Assembly: GCA_947579665.1 (NCBI GenBank) | Contig: OX388347.1 | Location: 20,638,562-20,702,561, forward strand | Source of the DNA: Sympetrum striolatum | Taxonomy: Eukaryota > Arthropoda > Insecta > Odonata > Libellulidae | Direction: 5' to 3' | Length of the DNA stretch: 64,000 nucleotides | Shown: piece by piece, positions 25,765 through 38,565 of the stretch | Numbering within the stretch: position 1 is the stretch's first letter | Layout of the letters: every line of letters starts with the position of its first letter | Program-made: the position numbers and the translations under genes | Notes under the pieces: generated by a model | What the model saw: the letters and a program-made list of their open reading frames with translations, nothing else | What the model was told of the DNA's origin: nothing | Databases searched by the model: none

Positions 25765-27092
25765 ATCAAGAACGGTTTACTTCACAGTATTAAAGAAACG
25801 GCGGAAACGTCTAGCTTTAAATAAAATAAGCATAAACATCCGGCTGATTAAATTTTATGGCAGAATTTATCATCACTCAACTTCTCACTTAGAATAAAAC
25901 TTGTGAACTGATGAACGTGATGTTCCTCTCAGATCGATAAAGCCAATTAATTCAAAGTTCCTTCCTCGGCGTCTGAACAAACAGCGCCAACAGCGCTACG
26001 CCCAACGCTTCACAACAATCTTGTTTATGAGTCAATGTAGCTAACGCATTAATTCTAACTTCGGTTATATTTAAGATTTCTCTATTCGAAGTAGATATAT
26101 ATTTCTTAAAAATAAATTTAATTCATCACAACCGAGATTTTTATGCAAAATTACATATACCTTAACGCTTAACAATCATAGGTCAATTCAAAAACCCATC
26201 GAAGTTAATGACCTCTTAATGAGCTTCTCAGTTGTGAAGAATTGAATTAAAGTTTTTAAGGCTTACAGTAACAAAAAATAGAATCGCTAACCCTGAGAAC
26301 ACTCGTAAGTAATTGAGAAAACACGAATTTTATCTCAAATGCCGCAACAGCAAAATCAATTTGCGGGTTAAATTTAAATTTCAATATTTGAAATATTTTT
26401 GACTGATACAAGTTACAATATCCCTAGCAGATTAAGTAGTTGACATTTTGTCTCATTTAGATTTTCTGCATCATACTCGTATAAAGGTTATACCAAGAAA
26501 TTGTTTCGTTAATATAAGTGGTGGTAAAATTTATTTACATTATATAAACAAGTGATTCTCAATACATCTCTCCTTTTTAACCCCAAACTAACCTGAAGTA
26601 AATGCCTTCAGAAAAAGCAGTGAAAATCGTTTTCTGTGGAGCAAAACGATAGAGATACTTTACAAAATGACAAAATAGAAATAACAAAAATGCTAAAAGT
26701 AAGTTTACAATCCACAGAAATAAACAGTAAAACGAGGAGGTTATACGGAGGAATAAGTACTCTTTTGATGTTGGACTCCCATTGCCTCCAGATCTACATT
26801 GCAAACAAAAAACAATAGGCCAAACATACCCACTCAAATAGGGCAAAGCAGCACCACTAGTTTTCTTGTCACTATCCCCACCTTAAATATGTATTTTTAA
26901 AGTTACAAAATGAAAAGCATTCTGTAAATGCTTTTCTGCTTGGATTTTGTATGCTGTTAATCCTCAAGGAAGGTTGAATATTCATTTGTCCAGATCTCTG
27001 AGAAATCACTCTAGCCATGAGTATAGACTATTCACAAAATTTCTGGATTCTACCATGGTAACATTTACAATCATTCCATAATCAGGCATGTT
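25765..27092. other. Spacer between SWI5-like and AMPK-beta genes, with AMPK-beta 3' UTR
   Basis: Both genes read leftwards. A minus-strand AATAAA at 26530-26535 lies ~560 nt past the AMPK-beta stop and probably ends its 3' UTR. The remaining ~750 bp should hold the SWI5-like promoter. No coding exon is supported. Confidence 0.4.
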
Positions 27093-30000
27093 TTAACTAC
27101 AAATTGGCTTGTATAAAAGGGTGGTCACATATTTCTTCCTGTATCGATGAGTGGCACTGAGAACCATTACACCATCTTTTATGGAAAGGGCATAGAGATG
27201 ATTCAACATCACATGGTTCGGTTCTGGCAGAAGGGTGGGTTCACACTGAAATGAAAAATTTAAAAAGAACATTTTACCGCAATAAGGTTTACAGTATTCT
27301 CCAATGCATTATATGCACAAATATTACCATTACAAATACTTGTATCATTTAAAAATACATAATAATTCAGATAAGTTTTGTTAACTAACTTTAAAGTTAA
27401 TTTATATTATGAGATAGTAACTTAATGAATGAAAATAAATATTATCTACTCATTAGCTCATTTATGCATATACCCTCTTCTTCAAAAACATATTTCAAAT
27501 TCTGCCATTACAGCTCTGGCAATCTTAAGAAGGAACTTATATGATAATATTCTTATAGTACTGATAGAGACTTTAACATTATTAAGCTCGGTTCACACGG
27601 TGCATGTTTTCTAGCTTGATTCCTTGCGTGGAACCCTGCATGCTCGCTAGCATGAAAATTTCGTGTCTGCCTGCTGCTGGACATGCTCCCTTGCTTGATT
27701 TTGAGAAATAGGACAGGTGCTATTTTTCCTGCATGCTTCGCTGATGGTTGGTTGCTATGCGTTGCTAGCTGAACTATTTACTGCTAGCAAGCATGCAGAG
27801 ATCCACGCAAAGAATTAAGCTAGAAAACATACACCGTGTGAACCGGGCTTTATACTCAGCTAAGGTCCATTCTCTCCTAATGTGTGGCATTATTTTCTGG
27901 GGCCAATCTTTACTTTTTAGTAAGGCCCTTTCATTACAAAAAAAGGCAATTCTTAGTTTTGTATCATACTCCTGGCAGACCTCTCTTTTCTTCACTTAAT
28001 ATTCTCACCTATATTCTTAGCTGCTGTTCATTTATCAAAACCAACTATAATCTTCTCCCCTCTAAATCAACCTACCACAATTATTTCACTTGTGCTATGA
28101 TGGACATGCTCATTGATGAATATTCTCGTTCTGTAAGTTTGAAATCTATCATTCTGCATCTATTATTTACAATAAACTTCCTATGTACATTAAGGCAATA
28201 TCCTGTAACAAAATCTTTAAATCCAAAGTTAAAAAAATCTGATGTGGCCAACACATGACTTACTCCGTATTTATTGAAAACAGAAGCCTATGCCGGTAAT
28301 ATATAAATTACTCCAAAACAATGAGTGCTACTGAAAACTGTTTCATAAAAAAGTTGTAGTAATATACATTATCTATAACTTCTGTATTTAATTGTATATA
28401 CCTACATTGCATTCTGACAGAGATATGTATGAAATACTTCCATTTCTGGATAAACAACAACTTCCGGTTAACCATTATCTAAGAATAACTCCTGAACAAT
28501 CAGTGTTACGAAAAAATGTTTCAAACAAAAGTTGTAGTAAAGTACATTATCTATAACTTTTGTATATAATTGTATATACCTACATTGCATTCTAACAGAG
28601 ATATTTAAGAAACAAAATTTTGTTCCGGATAAACCACAACTTCTGTTTAAGCAGTATTCATAAAAAAACTAATCAACTCTTGGCATTGTTAGGAAAATAC
28701 TAAATATGAATATTGGAAACGATCAGAAAATTCCTTTTTAAGATAGAGTGCCCACAAACTTTTTTACCACAGACAGAAACACACAGACAAGTTCGGGAAA
28801 ATAACGAAAACGAACTCTATGGGCCCCAAAACATCTTTTTCTGTTGAAATCTGGAGGTCAAATTTTTTTTGAATCCTACGTATAGGGAGAAAGTAAAAAC
28901 TGCAGTTAACCAAGTGCTATTATTCAGTCACAAAATTCCTACATGATAGATTGTAAATATTTGCATCAATATTTTCATAGTGTGTATTTTGTCAATCTTA
29001 ATTTTGTTAATCTTTTCTTTGTTAAATTTTATAGAGAGGAATTAATCTGCATTAATCATTTCTTTTGCTCTCCTACCTTCTTACGTATTGAATGATTTTC
29101 TTTTATGTCTCATGATAATTTTAATTTAATTAATTAATTTAATGTAATATGTATGTTACACCCCAAAGGAGTAATTGCTCATTTCATGAAATGGGCAGGC
29201 CCATTGCCCAATTCATGAATTGGGCAAAGATTGCCGATGTCATGAATTGGGTAATTACACGTTTGGGGTGAAAGGAACATTACCTACCCTACTCAACCCA
29301 TCAGCGCCGTGCACATTTTAAGATTTGTAGCAGAGATTAATTATTTCATTAAATATACGCGGCGCTGATGGGTAGAGTAGGGTAGGTAGGGTTCCTGTCA
29401 CCCCAAACGTGTAATTGCCCAATTCATGAAATGGGCAATTACACGTTTGGGGTGTAACATGCACATATTACTATTGTGCATAGGAATATAAGTTATAATT
29501 TGACCTATTCCATGCCAGGTTTCTTTGGCCTCAAGGAATTAATAAAATTATAATTATTATCTTGAATTAATACCAGTGACACCATTTTTATCTCTCTCTC
29601 TCTTGTGTGCTACCTGTGACATTACTGTTTTATTTTCAATCTGTTTTATCTACTATTCAACAAATTTATGACTTTTCCCAAGCAGGTATACTAAGCCTTT
29701 CACTCTTCATCAATTGCATTACTACTGAGACTTACTATTTGGTAGTCAACATCACTATCCTGGCAAATAAAAACCCATAACTTAAATACAATTTCAGCAC
29801 AAATAATGAAATATTATAACCAAGATAAAGACCTACTCTGATCACACAAACAAAAACTTTCTCAAGCTCTTTGGCAAATTTGCATCAAGTCCACAGTTTA
29901 CACCCAACTTGCAGCCTGTTACGCTTGAAGTGTTGGTCATTTATTAATTTGCATACATTTGTCTAATAAATGTATGCAAATATTAAAATAATACTATGCA

Positions 30001-33000
30001 AGTATTATTTTAATATTCTTTCCTGGAAAGCTTTTAAGAGAAATTATTACATTAAAACTTAATTTAATGCTTTTTTCTGTTTTAAACTGTAAACACATTG
30101 CAAACATACTGGTTATCTTGCTAGCTGAAATTAAACCTTTTGTTTACTTGTACCTGCAGGGAAATAAGAAAGCTTAATATTTGAAGAGGCAACAAATAAA
30201 TAATTATTGCAAACTTTTTTTCAGAAAAAGTATATTCAAAATTTAACTATAGACATTTATTTAAATTACTTATGGTAATTACCAGTATAAAATTCAGAAG
30301 TAAATCGGAGGATTCCAGTCATCGATTAAATAAAAGTCTTTCACTAATAAGCTATCATATTTTCTGTCAATACAAGTACATACTAATAACTTTCACCTTA
30401 ACAGCAATTACCCTTATATAGAAAGGTCTGACCTATTTCTCATACAGTGAATATACATGAAAGGATACTTAATTCATGAATACCTTTCCTAGAATCCATT
30501 AACGTTCATTGAGTATACATACCGATAAAGGTGTATCCTTGTTTAGGATCACCTGCAATAAATGCGGAGGGAGAATTGGAGGACCAGTCATCTTCTCCCA
30601 TGGCTTGTTAGCAGGGATTTCCTGGGAATATTCTCCTTCAAAATAAAAATAAGTTTACTTTATTCACAAGCCTAAATGAGAAGTATTTTTTTAAGCACTA
30701 TGTATATAGAGTACTTACGTTGTTGGTTGCTCCCCGAGCTTTCACTGTCCTTTGCTAAAGCTTGAAACACCTCAAAATCAGTTTTGTTGACAGAAACAAG
30801 ATTGTTTTTCGAACCCATTCCATTATCAATCAGTGCCTGAATAAAAAGCATACATATCATTCAGAAAAGGATATCTTGGCTTAAGCATATATACAAGAAG
30901 CGGAAGAGGTGATGCCTCAGGTATAAATAGGGACATCAATTATACAAAGATGGTGTTATGATATGCTTCTATTGAGGGGAACTAAAAGAAATGATTATCA
31001 ATCATAATCATTCACTATTTCAGAAATAACACTTACTACAGTGACACTGGATTTAACAAATTCATCACACCTCAAACCTGAATGCACGTGTGCGTGTGTA
31101 CAAATTACGCTTAACAGAAAATTTTCAAAAATCCCAATTGCCCGGAGTCACTAGCATTTTATTGATTGACAATCTTGTGGATATAATTTAAAAGAAACAC
31201 AACAGCTGATTGGACATTGCAGCAGATAAAATGCAGCAAATAGTAACTGCAGCAGAAATTACCACTACATTCAAAGTATTTCAGAATTACCTAGCAGTGG
31301 AGTTCTGAATCTAACAGGCAAATCTGCTTCAAATGCTGAAACCATAAACAAATGAACTTTCTTCAACTTTTAACTCAAATTACTGCTTGATATTTATATC
31401 ATATCAAAATATTTTACAAGGAAAGATCAATCAAAATTTAATAAATCCCTTATCTCATTACTCTCAAGATAAAAGTAAAATTCAAAAGGCTAAAGAAAGA
31501 AATTGACAAAAATATAAGGATTAGCAAGTGAATAATAAATAAAACGCAATTGTTATTCCAAAATATTAAATCTATGATTTATTGGTCCTCAGTTGAAAGA
31601 ATAACTTTCAGTGGTGATTTTTTTATAAGGCATCCATAATCTATGAAATTAACCCAAAATTAACAGGAAAAAAGTTGACGATTTTAAATTCACTAACAGG
31701 ATGAAATTATTAAAGAAAATCAATCATACAAGAAATGTTGATTTCACATGTAATTTTACAATTATGTATGGAAATATCATCAAATAGGGATGACCCTAAA
31801 TGCAGTTCTGTTCAAAATAACCATAAATCAGACAACTGGTAGCAACAGGAGAGAACAACAGGATTAATCAAGCGTGGAGAACCATGAGCTTGAAGAACAA
31901 CACTATAGAGAAGTGCAAAAGCTAGTTAAGGCAGAAAACAAAAAGAATATCAGGAATATAGATCTCAAACCCTGTTAGATCACTAGGTGGCAATCAGAAA
32001 GAATTTTGGCCAAATGTGAATGAGACTCATGGAAGTCAGTTTTCTGAGCATAGCCTAACAAGGGAAGAGAGAATTACCATAAATAAATAAACAGAAAAAG
32101 CTAATGGGTACAATCAGAAATTCTTCACTGTAGACAATGGTGAAGTTAACGATTTTGCCTTGTGCATTGATTAAGAGATGAGTCCCATCAAGATATGGGT
32201 CATTCCATGCCAATTCGACAAGGTGATGTCCCTTGAGGTGACCAATTTTGACCAAATTTGGCAGATCGCTTTGATTTGATAACAAAATGAAAAACCCCAA
32301 GCCGTTTTGTAATTAACGCAATTGTTTACGAAATATTGCAATGTTTAAAAATTGAAATTTTACAAAAGTGACTTCGCATTCGAGGCCATATCTCCGGTAA
32401 TATAGAAGCTGAAAATACACAACATTGCTTAATTTAAAGGTCTTGTGTTAGGAAAGATAATCATGGGAAGGTTTTATAAATTTTAAACAATTTAATAAAG
32501 TTTATAACAATTTAAAATTTTCAAATCGATTTTTTACGGTGTAGCTATAACTTCGATTTTTCTCATTTTTTTATATGTTGTACATACAACCTTCCTCTAC
32601 AATTTAAAAAAATTTGGCGAGGGTAATATTTCATTTAAGAAAGAAAAAATTTTTGAGTATAGGCGTGACGCTCGCCGTGGCTCCGCGCCGTCCGGCTCGC
32701 GCGCTGAACGTTCGGAAATGTGGCCTCTCATATCTCAGCACGCTTATTCTTCCATCTGCTTTTCACCAATTTTAACTGTTCAACCAATGTTAACCGACCC
32801 TTTAATTCCCTTTACCTTTGCCGACTGATGAAACCAATGGGAGTCATTACACTTCGGAAAAAGAAAGTCGCTTGGGCAGACTGAACGAGACGTTACAATC
32901 CCTCGATGAAACACCTATTTCAAGCAAAAAATGCATAGATCAAGGAAATATCCGGCGAGGAAACTGAAAAAATGCTACCACTGCTTTCCAATGTGATGGA

Positions 33001-34565
33001 AAAAAGAAAACGTCACTCCAGTTCCTAAGAAAGAGCATTTATTTAATCCAGGTCAATTTCAATAACTTTGCTTTTTGCAAAATAATTGAGCATATTAAAG
33101 CAAGCTCAATCATGTGCTTTCTTGCCAAAAAGGGAGCAATCAATCAGAGCCAGTACGGATTCCACGAAGGTTGGTCTTGTGAGACCCAGTTTTTATGAAT
33201 TACATATCTAAATCAGCAGACAAAGGAATTTGAACAGATGCAGTTTTTCTAGATTTCAGGAAAGCCTTCGACATAGCTTCTAAAAAATGGCTTATTCAAA
33301 AGTGAAGTTCCTGAGCTAATAAGTAAGTTTACGATTGACGTAAAAGTGGTCAGAGGGACAAAATCTTTTTTAGAAAACAGATCTCAGCAAGTTTTGTTGA
33401 ACAGAATTTTATCCAACAAAATAAGTATCACATCAGGTGTTCTGCAGGGAAATTTCCCACGGCCAATTTTGTTTCTTATTTACATTAACTACCTAAATGC
33501 TAATGTAAGGAGCAAGATTAGATTGTTTTCTGATGATTCTTTTATTCACAGAGAGATTTTGTTATTATCAGGATCCCTTAAAGAAAGTGTGAGACAACTC
33601 ATACCAAGGAGTCACCTTTAGCAGTACTATATTTTTTTAAGAACATATTCATCATGCAAAAGGAAAAGTAGAATAAATTGTCACTAAGTACCAAAAGGAA
33701 GGTGAAGAAAATCCAAAGATAAATTGGTAGAATGCTGAGAGGATGCTCGTCGAGAACCAAGAAGTGTCTTATTTTTCTCTTATTTGACCTAGTCTTGAAC
33801 ACTGCAGTATGATTCGGGATCCACACAAAGTATGTTTAATCTCAGATTTAGAGTGCTCAATGTAGAGCAGCACATTTAGCTAGAGGAGATTTCAGGTTTG
33901 ACAGCAGCAATAAATTCATTGGTTAAGAACTTAAAGATGAAGTAAATGAAATTTTAGTTCCAGTAGAATAATGAATCAAGTATGAAGAATGAATGAATAA
34001 GAATGTCATCTTCGAGAAGTATTGAAAAAAATTACAAGGAAGTAATCACAAAACATATAATTACTTTTGGTTGATCCATCCCCAGGCTATTAGAAAGGCT
34101 AATAGGGTAGATTAAGTAAAGATGATGATGTAGTTACACCCCCTTCATTACACCACTGATGGCTCATGGGGTATATATCTAAATCTAAAAATTAACGAAG
34201 TGAACATAAGATAAACTGGCCAGGAGTGCTTTTGAAGAAAATACACATACATATTTTGAAATCAAGAATGCCAATGGTTTTGAAGAGGTTCTTCAACGAA
34301 TTCAATTTACTGGACATGACCTATGAAAGCAAAACTTGGGTCTTAAACGCAGCAATAACTCAGCTACTTAACACAAAACAAACTGGTATACAGCAAAGCT
34401 GAATGCTTGGAATCACAAGAAGAGACAGGAAACCAAACACCTGGATAAGGATAATGACTGGAGTGAAAGACATCATAGATAAGATCACTAAAATGGATAT
34501 GGACCGGTCACATTGCAAAAAGAAATGTCATTGGACAGCTGTAGTTAACAACTGGATACCAAGGG

Positions 34566-34598
<33 letters not shown>

Positions 34599-37500
34599 AA
34601 TGAAGAAGAAGACCGAAATATAGATGGAATGGAGATATTATCAAGTAATTATGCTAGCCAATCAATCCTAGTAATCATCCTAACCAAGTGAAAATTGACT
34701 AGGTTAATTAAGAAATTTCCCGAAATCATGCAAGATCATATCAATTTTATCCAATATTAAATACTACAGTTGATGCTTTCTGGCAATATCTGGTGGAACT
34801 TCTCCATAATGAATTGGAAATAAATACTACATTGGCAGAAAAACAGGGTACTAATTGATTTTATTGATCTATACACAGAAATCAGTCCAGTGGTAATTGA
34901 CAATTCAAAGCGGATTTTAATTTTTCTCTTATAAACTTACCACACCAGGATCATGCCTCCATTCTCCATCCACAAAAAATTTATACTGGTGCTCACCCTC
35001 AGGAAGGTCAATAATTGTCACAAAATCTCCATGGCTGAAATACATAGGAGTAAGAAAAGGAAATAAATTGTGGACATATTTACTATAAATCCTCATCCAT
35101 TGTCATGAAATGCATACTTAGAATAGAGAGATCACAAAGAAAAAAAATCAAAATGAGATGCCCACCAATTGAATGAAGGATAAGACAAATATGAAATACT
35201 GAGATTGAATGATTTAAAAGAAATATCCTTATCTACCTCAGAAACACTGGTAGAGGGAAGAACTAAGAAGGCTCACAAAAAAAACAAGACATAGTCAAAA
35301 CATGAAGATGAGAAACCATTGAATAAAAATATAGGAAAATGATGAAAAGGTGAAGCAAAAAATCTAAAGAAACATGAATTGATAAACAATACAGAAAAAC
35401 GGAAGATAAATTAAGAAAGGGTAACATAGAATCTGCTTAAAAAAAATTATGGACATACTTTGATGAACAAAAAGTACTGGAAAATGGTTTAAGAAGCAGT
35501 GATGGCTAATATGTAACTGAAGGAAATGATGAAGCTGAAAGAATATGAATGACATTGTTATATGTAATATCATTGTATAGTGTATATCATTGTGACAGTG
35601 TAATAAAAGGCACAAAAAGTACAAGGAAAAAACTGGATTTGCATAAAAAGAGAATAAACTGGATTAAGATTTGAGGCCAAGGAAAGTAAAAGGACCTGAT
35701 GGAACCAATGTTAACTAGATGCCAATTGTTAACTAGAAATTGCAATAGGTGCAAAAGGATGCTTCAATTATATAATAACAGAAATCTGTGACACATGCTA
35801 TATCACAAAAAAGGGCCAAATAATAACAATACCAAAGAAAATTAAGTCCTATAACAGTGAAGAACAAAAAAATTCAAATTATTTCATTGTATATATCTAA
35901 AATCTTCACTATAATTACGTGTCATAAAATTTAATTAAAAATAGACAAAATTTAAATGCAGATAAGTTTAGAATTATGTGTGTAAGAGAAGGTTATCTTA
36001 GAACTCAGACCTAGCATAGAGAAATGCATCCAAATTAATCAGCCCCTAACATCACTAAAACCGCTACTACTGACTGCCTTTATAGGAACAGAAAAAGCAT
36101 GCAGCAATGTTAAATGGGAAAGGGAATAAGAATAGAACAGATCTTTTCATGGATTGCAGTGTGGCATAAAATCCAAGAAGAAACAGAAGTGAAAAATGTT
36201 GATATTGTTGATGCCACCATGGATTATGGATGCCGCTATGTGGAGTACTACTTGCCTTGCTTACAAAGCATCCCAACAAATGCATGGAATTTACTGTGCA
36301 TGGAAGTTTCATGGTTAGAATACCAGCCTTGAAAGTGGGAAAACTGGGTTCAAGCCCCAGGTATGTCATCATTTTTCACTTCTGTCTATCCCAGGGTCAA
36401 TTTGAAAAAATTGCTAAAAATAATGAACGAGATAAAATTCGATTATAAGGTAGAAATATGATATACAATTTGTTTAAATAAAAAAGGAGGAAGGGACACA
36501 AATGAATGCTGGTAAAGAGAATAATAATTTTGTTGTTTCCAAAACTTCAGTTTTTTTCAACTATCTTCTTTAGGGGTTAAGAATCATTACTAAGAATTCA
36601 TACATAAACTTCTGAGTTGTAGCTTCCTTTAAAGCTAAGCTATTCAAAAAGAGAAATGGCATAAATATCCTCTATCTAAATATTCAAAAATGAATATTTA
36701 CTTAAGGAAATACTTTGAGCCTAATTATATTGAAAACTGCAATTTTAGAAAAAAAATGAAATTCTGAAATAGCCTGCTATTTGAAATGTTTAATTTGATG
36801 CATTTAATTTTAATACCAACACACTGTAAAAGGAAATAAACCAAAAAAGTTATACAAAAGTTTCTACTAATATCTAAAGTTTTCCCACACACAAAAATTG
36901 TATTTCCTTGAAACAACAGTCCTTATTTATGCAAAGAAGGACTAGCTATGTGGTCTGAACTTTTTGCAAGCAGAGATCTTGCTAAATTATTAAAATAAGA
37001 ATGGTAAAAAGATTTTATAGGTAAAAACAAATAAAACTTATAGTGCTAAGACTACAAAAAAGAGCTACTGATTTCTCCTACTAATTAGGTTTTATGAACA
37101 TATTTTAAACTTCTCACCTTTTCACCATAGGTAATGTTTTCCAGTTAGAGAAGGTTCCACTAATATAGACTTGCTTTCCACCTCCATCCCATTTGAATAC
37201 TGTAGGTAGTACTCTATCATTAACCTTACTTCCTTCGGAAACTGTAGATGCTCTTTGACGTGGTACAGGGAATTCTCCATCCTGTACAATAATGTTATCT
37301 TTACCATTAAGATTGCACAATTGTTGATCATATTGAGCTTAATTAAGGCTCAGCAGAAAGAAAATAGCCTAAAGCTGTTGACCTTGTCCAACACAAAATA
37401 CAATAAGATTAAAGAGACAATGGAGCGAATAATTCCTCAACAAAAGAGGTCTGCAAGATAAGGCTTAAGCAGCATTTGTGTATATGGACACACCTATATC

Positions 37501-38565
37501 AAATCATAATCAGCGTCGACTTAAAACTCTTACTGTCAATTCCGAAAACACATCAGTCAGGTATTCTGCAAAGAATTTCATACAAACATTCTACTTAGCT
37601 AACGAAGTAAGTATATTTAGTGTACTAAGTCAAGTCAAGGTATGCCAAACTGAGGATTTCAGTGTTAAACGCATTATATAAGAGAACCTTACCAAAGTTA
37701 TCTTTTGTCGCAATTACAAGCATAGGTAAACATTAATTAAAACATGTACTCTATTTCTCCAAAAGGTTTATCATTCTTTCGATCATAGCAAGTGTTTCAT
37801 TGGTATCACTAAATTCTGAAAAATAACTAACATTTTATTTGAATGTAATTATATAAATATTATATGTATTTATAGGCCTTATGTTTTGCGCTTTTTTAAG
37901 TATTTTCTTAGTTATTCAATTCACAGGCGAGTCAAATCTACGCGACAATATCCTTTAAACATACACCTAAGTAATACGAAAAAAATCAACGACTTTTTAC
38001 TGGTGATTGTTAGTTAAACAGCAATGGTGCCTAATATGGGATAATAAGCAGCATTCATTAGGATAAGTATGAACGTAGTTTACAAGATGCAAGAAGAAAT
38101 CAATTGCAAATGAGAGAAGTCTAGAAACAGAAAATGTAAAAATCCTAAGAACTTTATATCAATATATGTAATATAAATTGGCAAATTCAAAATATCAGAA
38201 ATTACGTTTGTTAGGATACGGTGAGAGGTCGAAAATAAAATACTTTGCGCCATTACTGTCCATCTTATAGCCTCACGACCCAAGCATATTTGCTCCAATT
38301 ACAAACCAAATACAAGAAAATCCGAGGAAAAATTACGTGAGATTAAAATAAACGGTATTACTATCCAAGGAGAAAAGATTGTGAAAATAAATACCGAAGC
38401 TTGTGACTTGGAGAAAAATGGATCCTCTTCTTCGTTAGAATTTTGGATCTGCAATTTGTGTTTTTTATCGAATACAAAGGCTTGACCATCTTTTCCAGGA
38501 GATGATGGGGGCATTCCATCTCCAGACTTATGACGATCACGACTGTTGCTTCCTGCGTTTCCCAT
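27093..38565 (-). CDS. PRKAB: AMP-activated protein kinase beta subunit
   Basis: Six coding exons, 5' to 3': 38395-38565, 37118-37281, 34941-35034, 30719-30836, 30523-30635 and 27093-27245. Phases close to 270 residues, the length of human beta1. The beta subunit is the scaffold joining the kinase alpha and nucleotide-sensing gamma subunits in the cytosol. MGNAGS at the N-terminus is a myristoylation signal (Gly2). Residues ~80-143 are the glycogen-binding CBM48 ([20 protein letters not shown], then [20 protein letters not shown]) with the sugar-contacting Trp, Lys and Trp kept. Ser112, in LPMVKSHGD, aligns with the human Ser108 autophosphorylation site; its codon is split AG|C by intron 2. 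Residues ~183-270 are the alpha/gamma-binding domain ([44 protein letters not shown]). Two extra residues (CS) follow the usual end. The introns are full of transposons. Confidence 0.97.
27585..27849. mobile_element. Harbinger-like MITE with long inverted ends and TTA duplication
   Basis: The ends AGCTCGGTTCACACGG and CCGTGTGAACCGGGCT are inverted copies, extending inward about 70 bp (TTTCTAGCTT, GCATGC, TGCTAGCA). TTA flanks both sides (27582-27584, 27850-27852), the 3-bp duplication of PIF/Harbinger elements. At 265 bp it encodes nothing. It abuts a LINE fragment, in AMPK-beta intron 5. Confidence 0.75.
27853..28262 (+). pseudogene. Non-LTR retrotransposon fragment, 3' end of RT ORF (Jockey-like)
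   Basis: Frames around 27,865-28,260 read [52 protein letters not shown] and YSRSVSLKS in order. This is the region after the reverse transcriptase in Jockey-type LINEs, where F-S-YGIIFWG and LQKK-IR are standard. It is broken by frameshifts and stops. Confidence 0.75.
28317..28672. repeat. Two-copy tandem repeat, ~178-bp unit
   Basis: Two head-to-tail units with a period of 178 bp: GTTGTAGTAA starts at 28353 and again at 28531, followed in both by TACATTATCTATAACTT and TGTATATACCTACATTGCAT. Just two units, with moderate divergence. Confidence 0.8.
29153..29460. mobile_element. 308-bp palindromic (fold-back) MITE
   Basis: The ends ATGTTACACCCCAAA and TTTGGGGTGTAACAT are inverted. Inner arms also pair (ACCCATCAGCGCCG with CGGCGCTGATGGGT; CTACCCTACTC with GAGTAGGGTAG), so most of the element can fold into one long hairpin. 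Each arm carries nested small palindromes such as CCCATTTCATGAAATGGG and CCCAATTCATGAATTGGG. No clear target duplication was found. It lies in AMPK-beta intron 5. Confidence 0.85.
32190..32830. repeat. Probable unclassified interspersed repeat with a GC-rich block
   Basis: A stretch of unusual composition starts near GGGTCATTCCATGCCAATTC and includes a GC-rich block at about 32,664-32,712 (GGCGTGACGCTCGCCGTGGC and on), very unlike the AT-rich intron around it. No ORF or clear ends were found; the repeat nature is inferred from composition. Confidence 0.3.
33005..34130 (+). pseudogene. Degenerate CR1-like LINE reverse transcriptase
   Basis: Broken frames read in order: [31 protein letters not shown] (RT block with FLDFRKAFD), [22 protein letters not shown]-like [10 protein letters not shown], and LRLFSDDSF (the YADD/FADD-type site with Ser replacing Ala). 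The post-RT region (WDPHTKY-like [17 protein letters not shown]) follows. The 3' end near 34,130 has a GATGATGATG run, as in many LINE tails. Many stops and frameshifts. In AMPK-beta intron 3. Confidence 0.85.
34290..34650 (+). pseudogene. LINE fragment, C-terminal region (RTE/ingi-type)
   Basis: An open stretch reads [22 protein letters not shown] then [28 protein letters not shown] and, past the AT microsatellite, [11 protein letters not shown]. The order MLGI-RD-K-NTWIR, TGV-D-I, W-PRD, RP--RW-DDI is the usual C-terminal end of one widespread LINE type. An (AT)n tract has grown in the middle. Confidence 0.8.
34572..34598. repeat. (AT)n microsatellite
   Basis: About 13 uninterrupted AT units inside the LINE fragment, just after the WIPRD motif. 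Confidence 0.9.
35035..37117. other. AMPK-beta intron 2, little recognisable
   Basis: Mostly AT-rich. About 35,680-36,010 has faint traces of another LINE (ORF-like words with many stops). A tRNA-like SINE lies near 36,285-36,400. No exon is supported here. Confidence 0.4.
36285..36400 (+). mobile_element. tRNA-derived SINE-like copy (family B)
   Basis: It contains TTTCATGGTTAGAATACC (A-box-like) and, 35 bp on, CTGGGTTCAAGCCCCAGG (B box with paired flanks), followed by GTATGTCATCATTTTTCACT. That is the head of a tRNA-derived SINE. It differs from the family at 39.7 kb. Confidence 0.55.

Noticed and set aside
35364..35624. 86-codon Phe/His/Leu-rich minus-strand ORF
   Set aside because: Chance frame in A-rich intron sequence; no motif.
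35680..36010. A further LINE reverse transcriptase
   Set aside because: Only scattered words with many stops; too weak to call.
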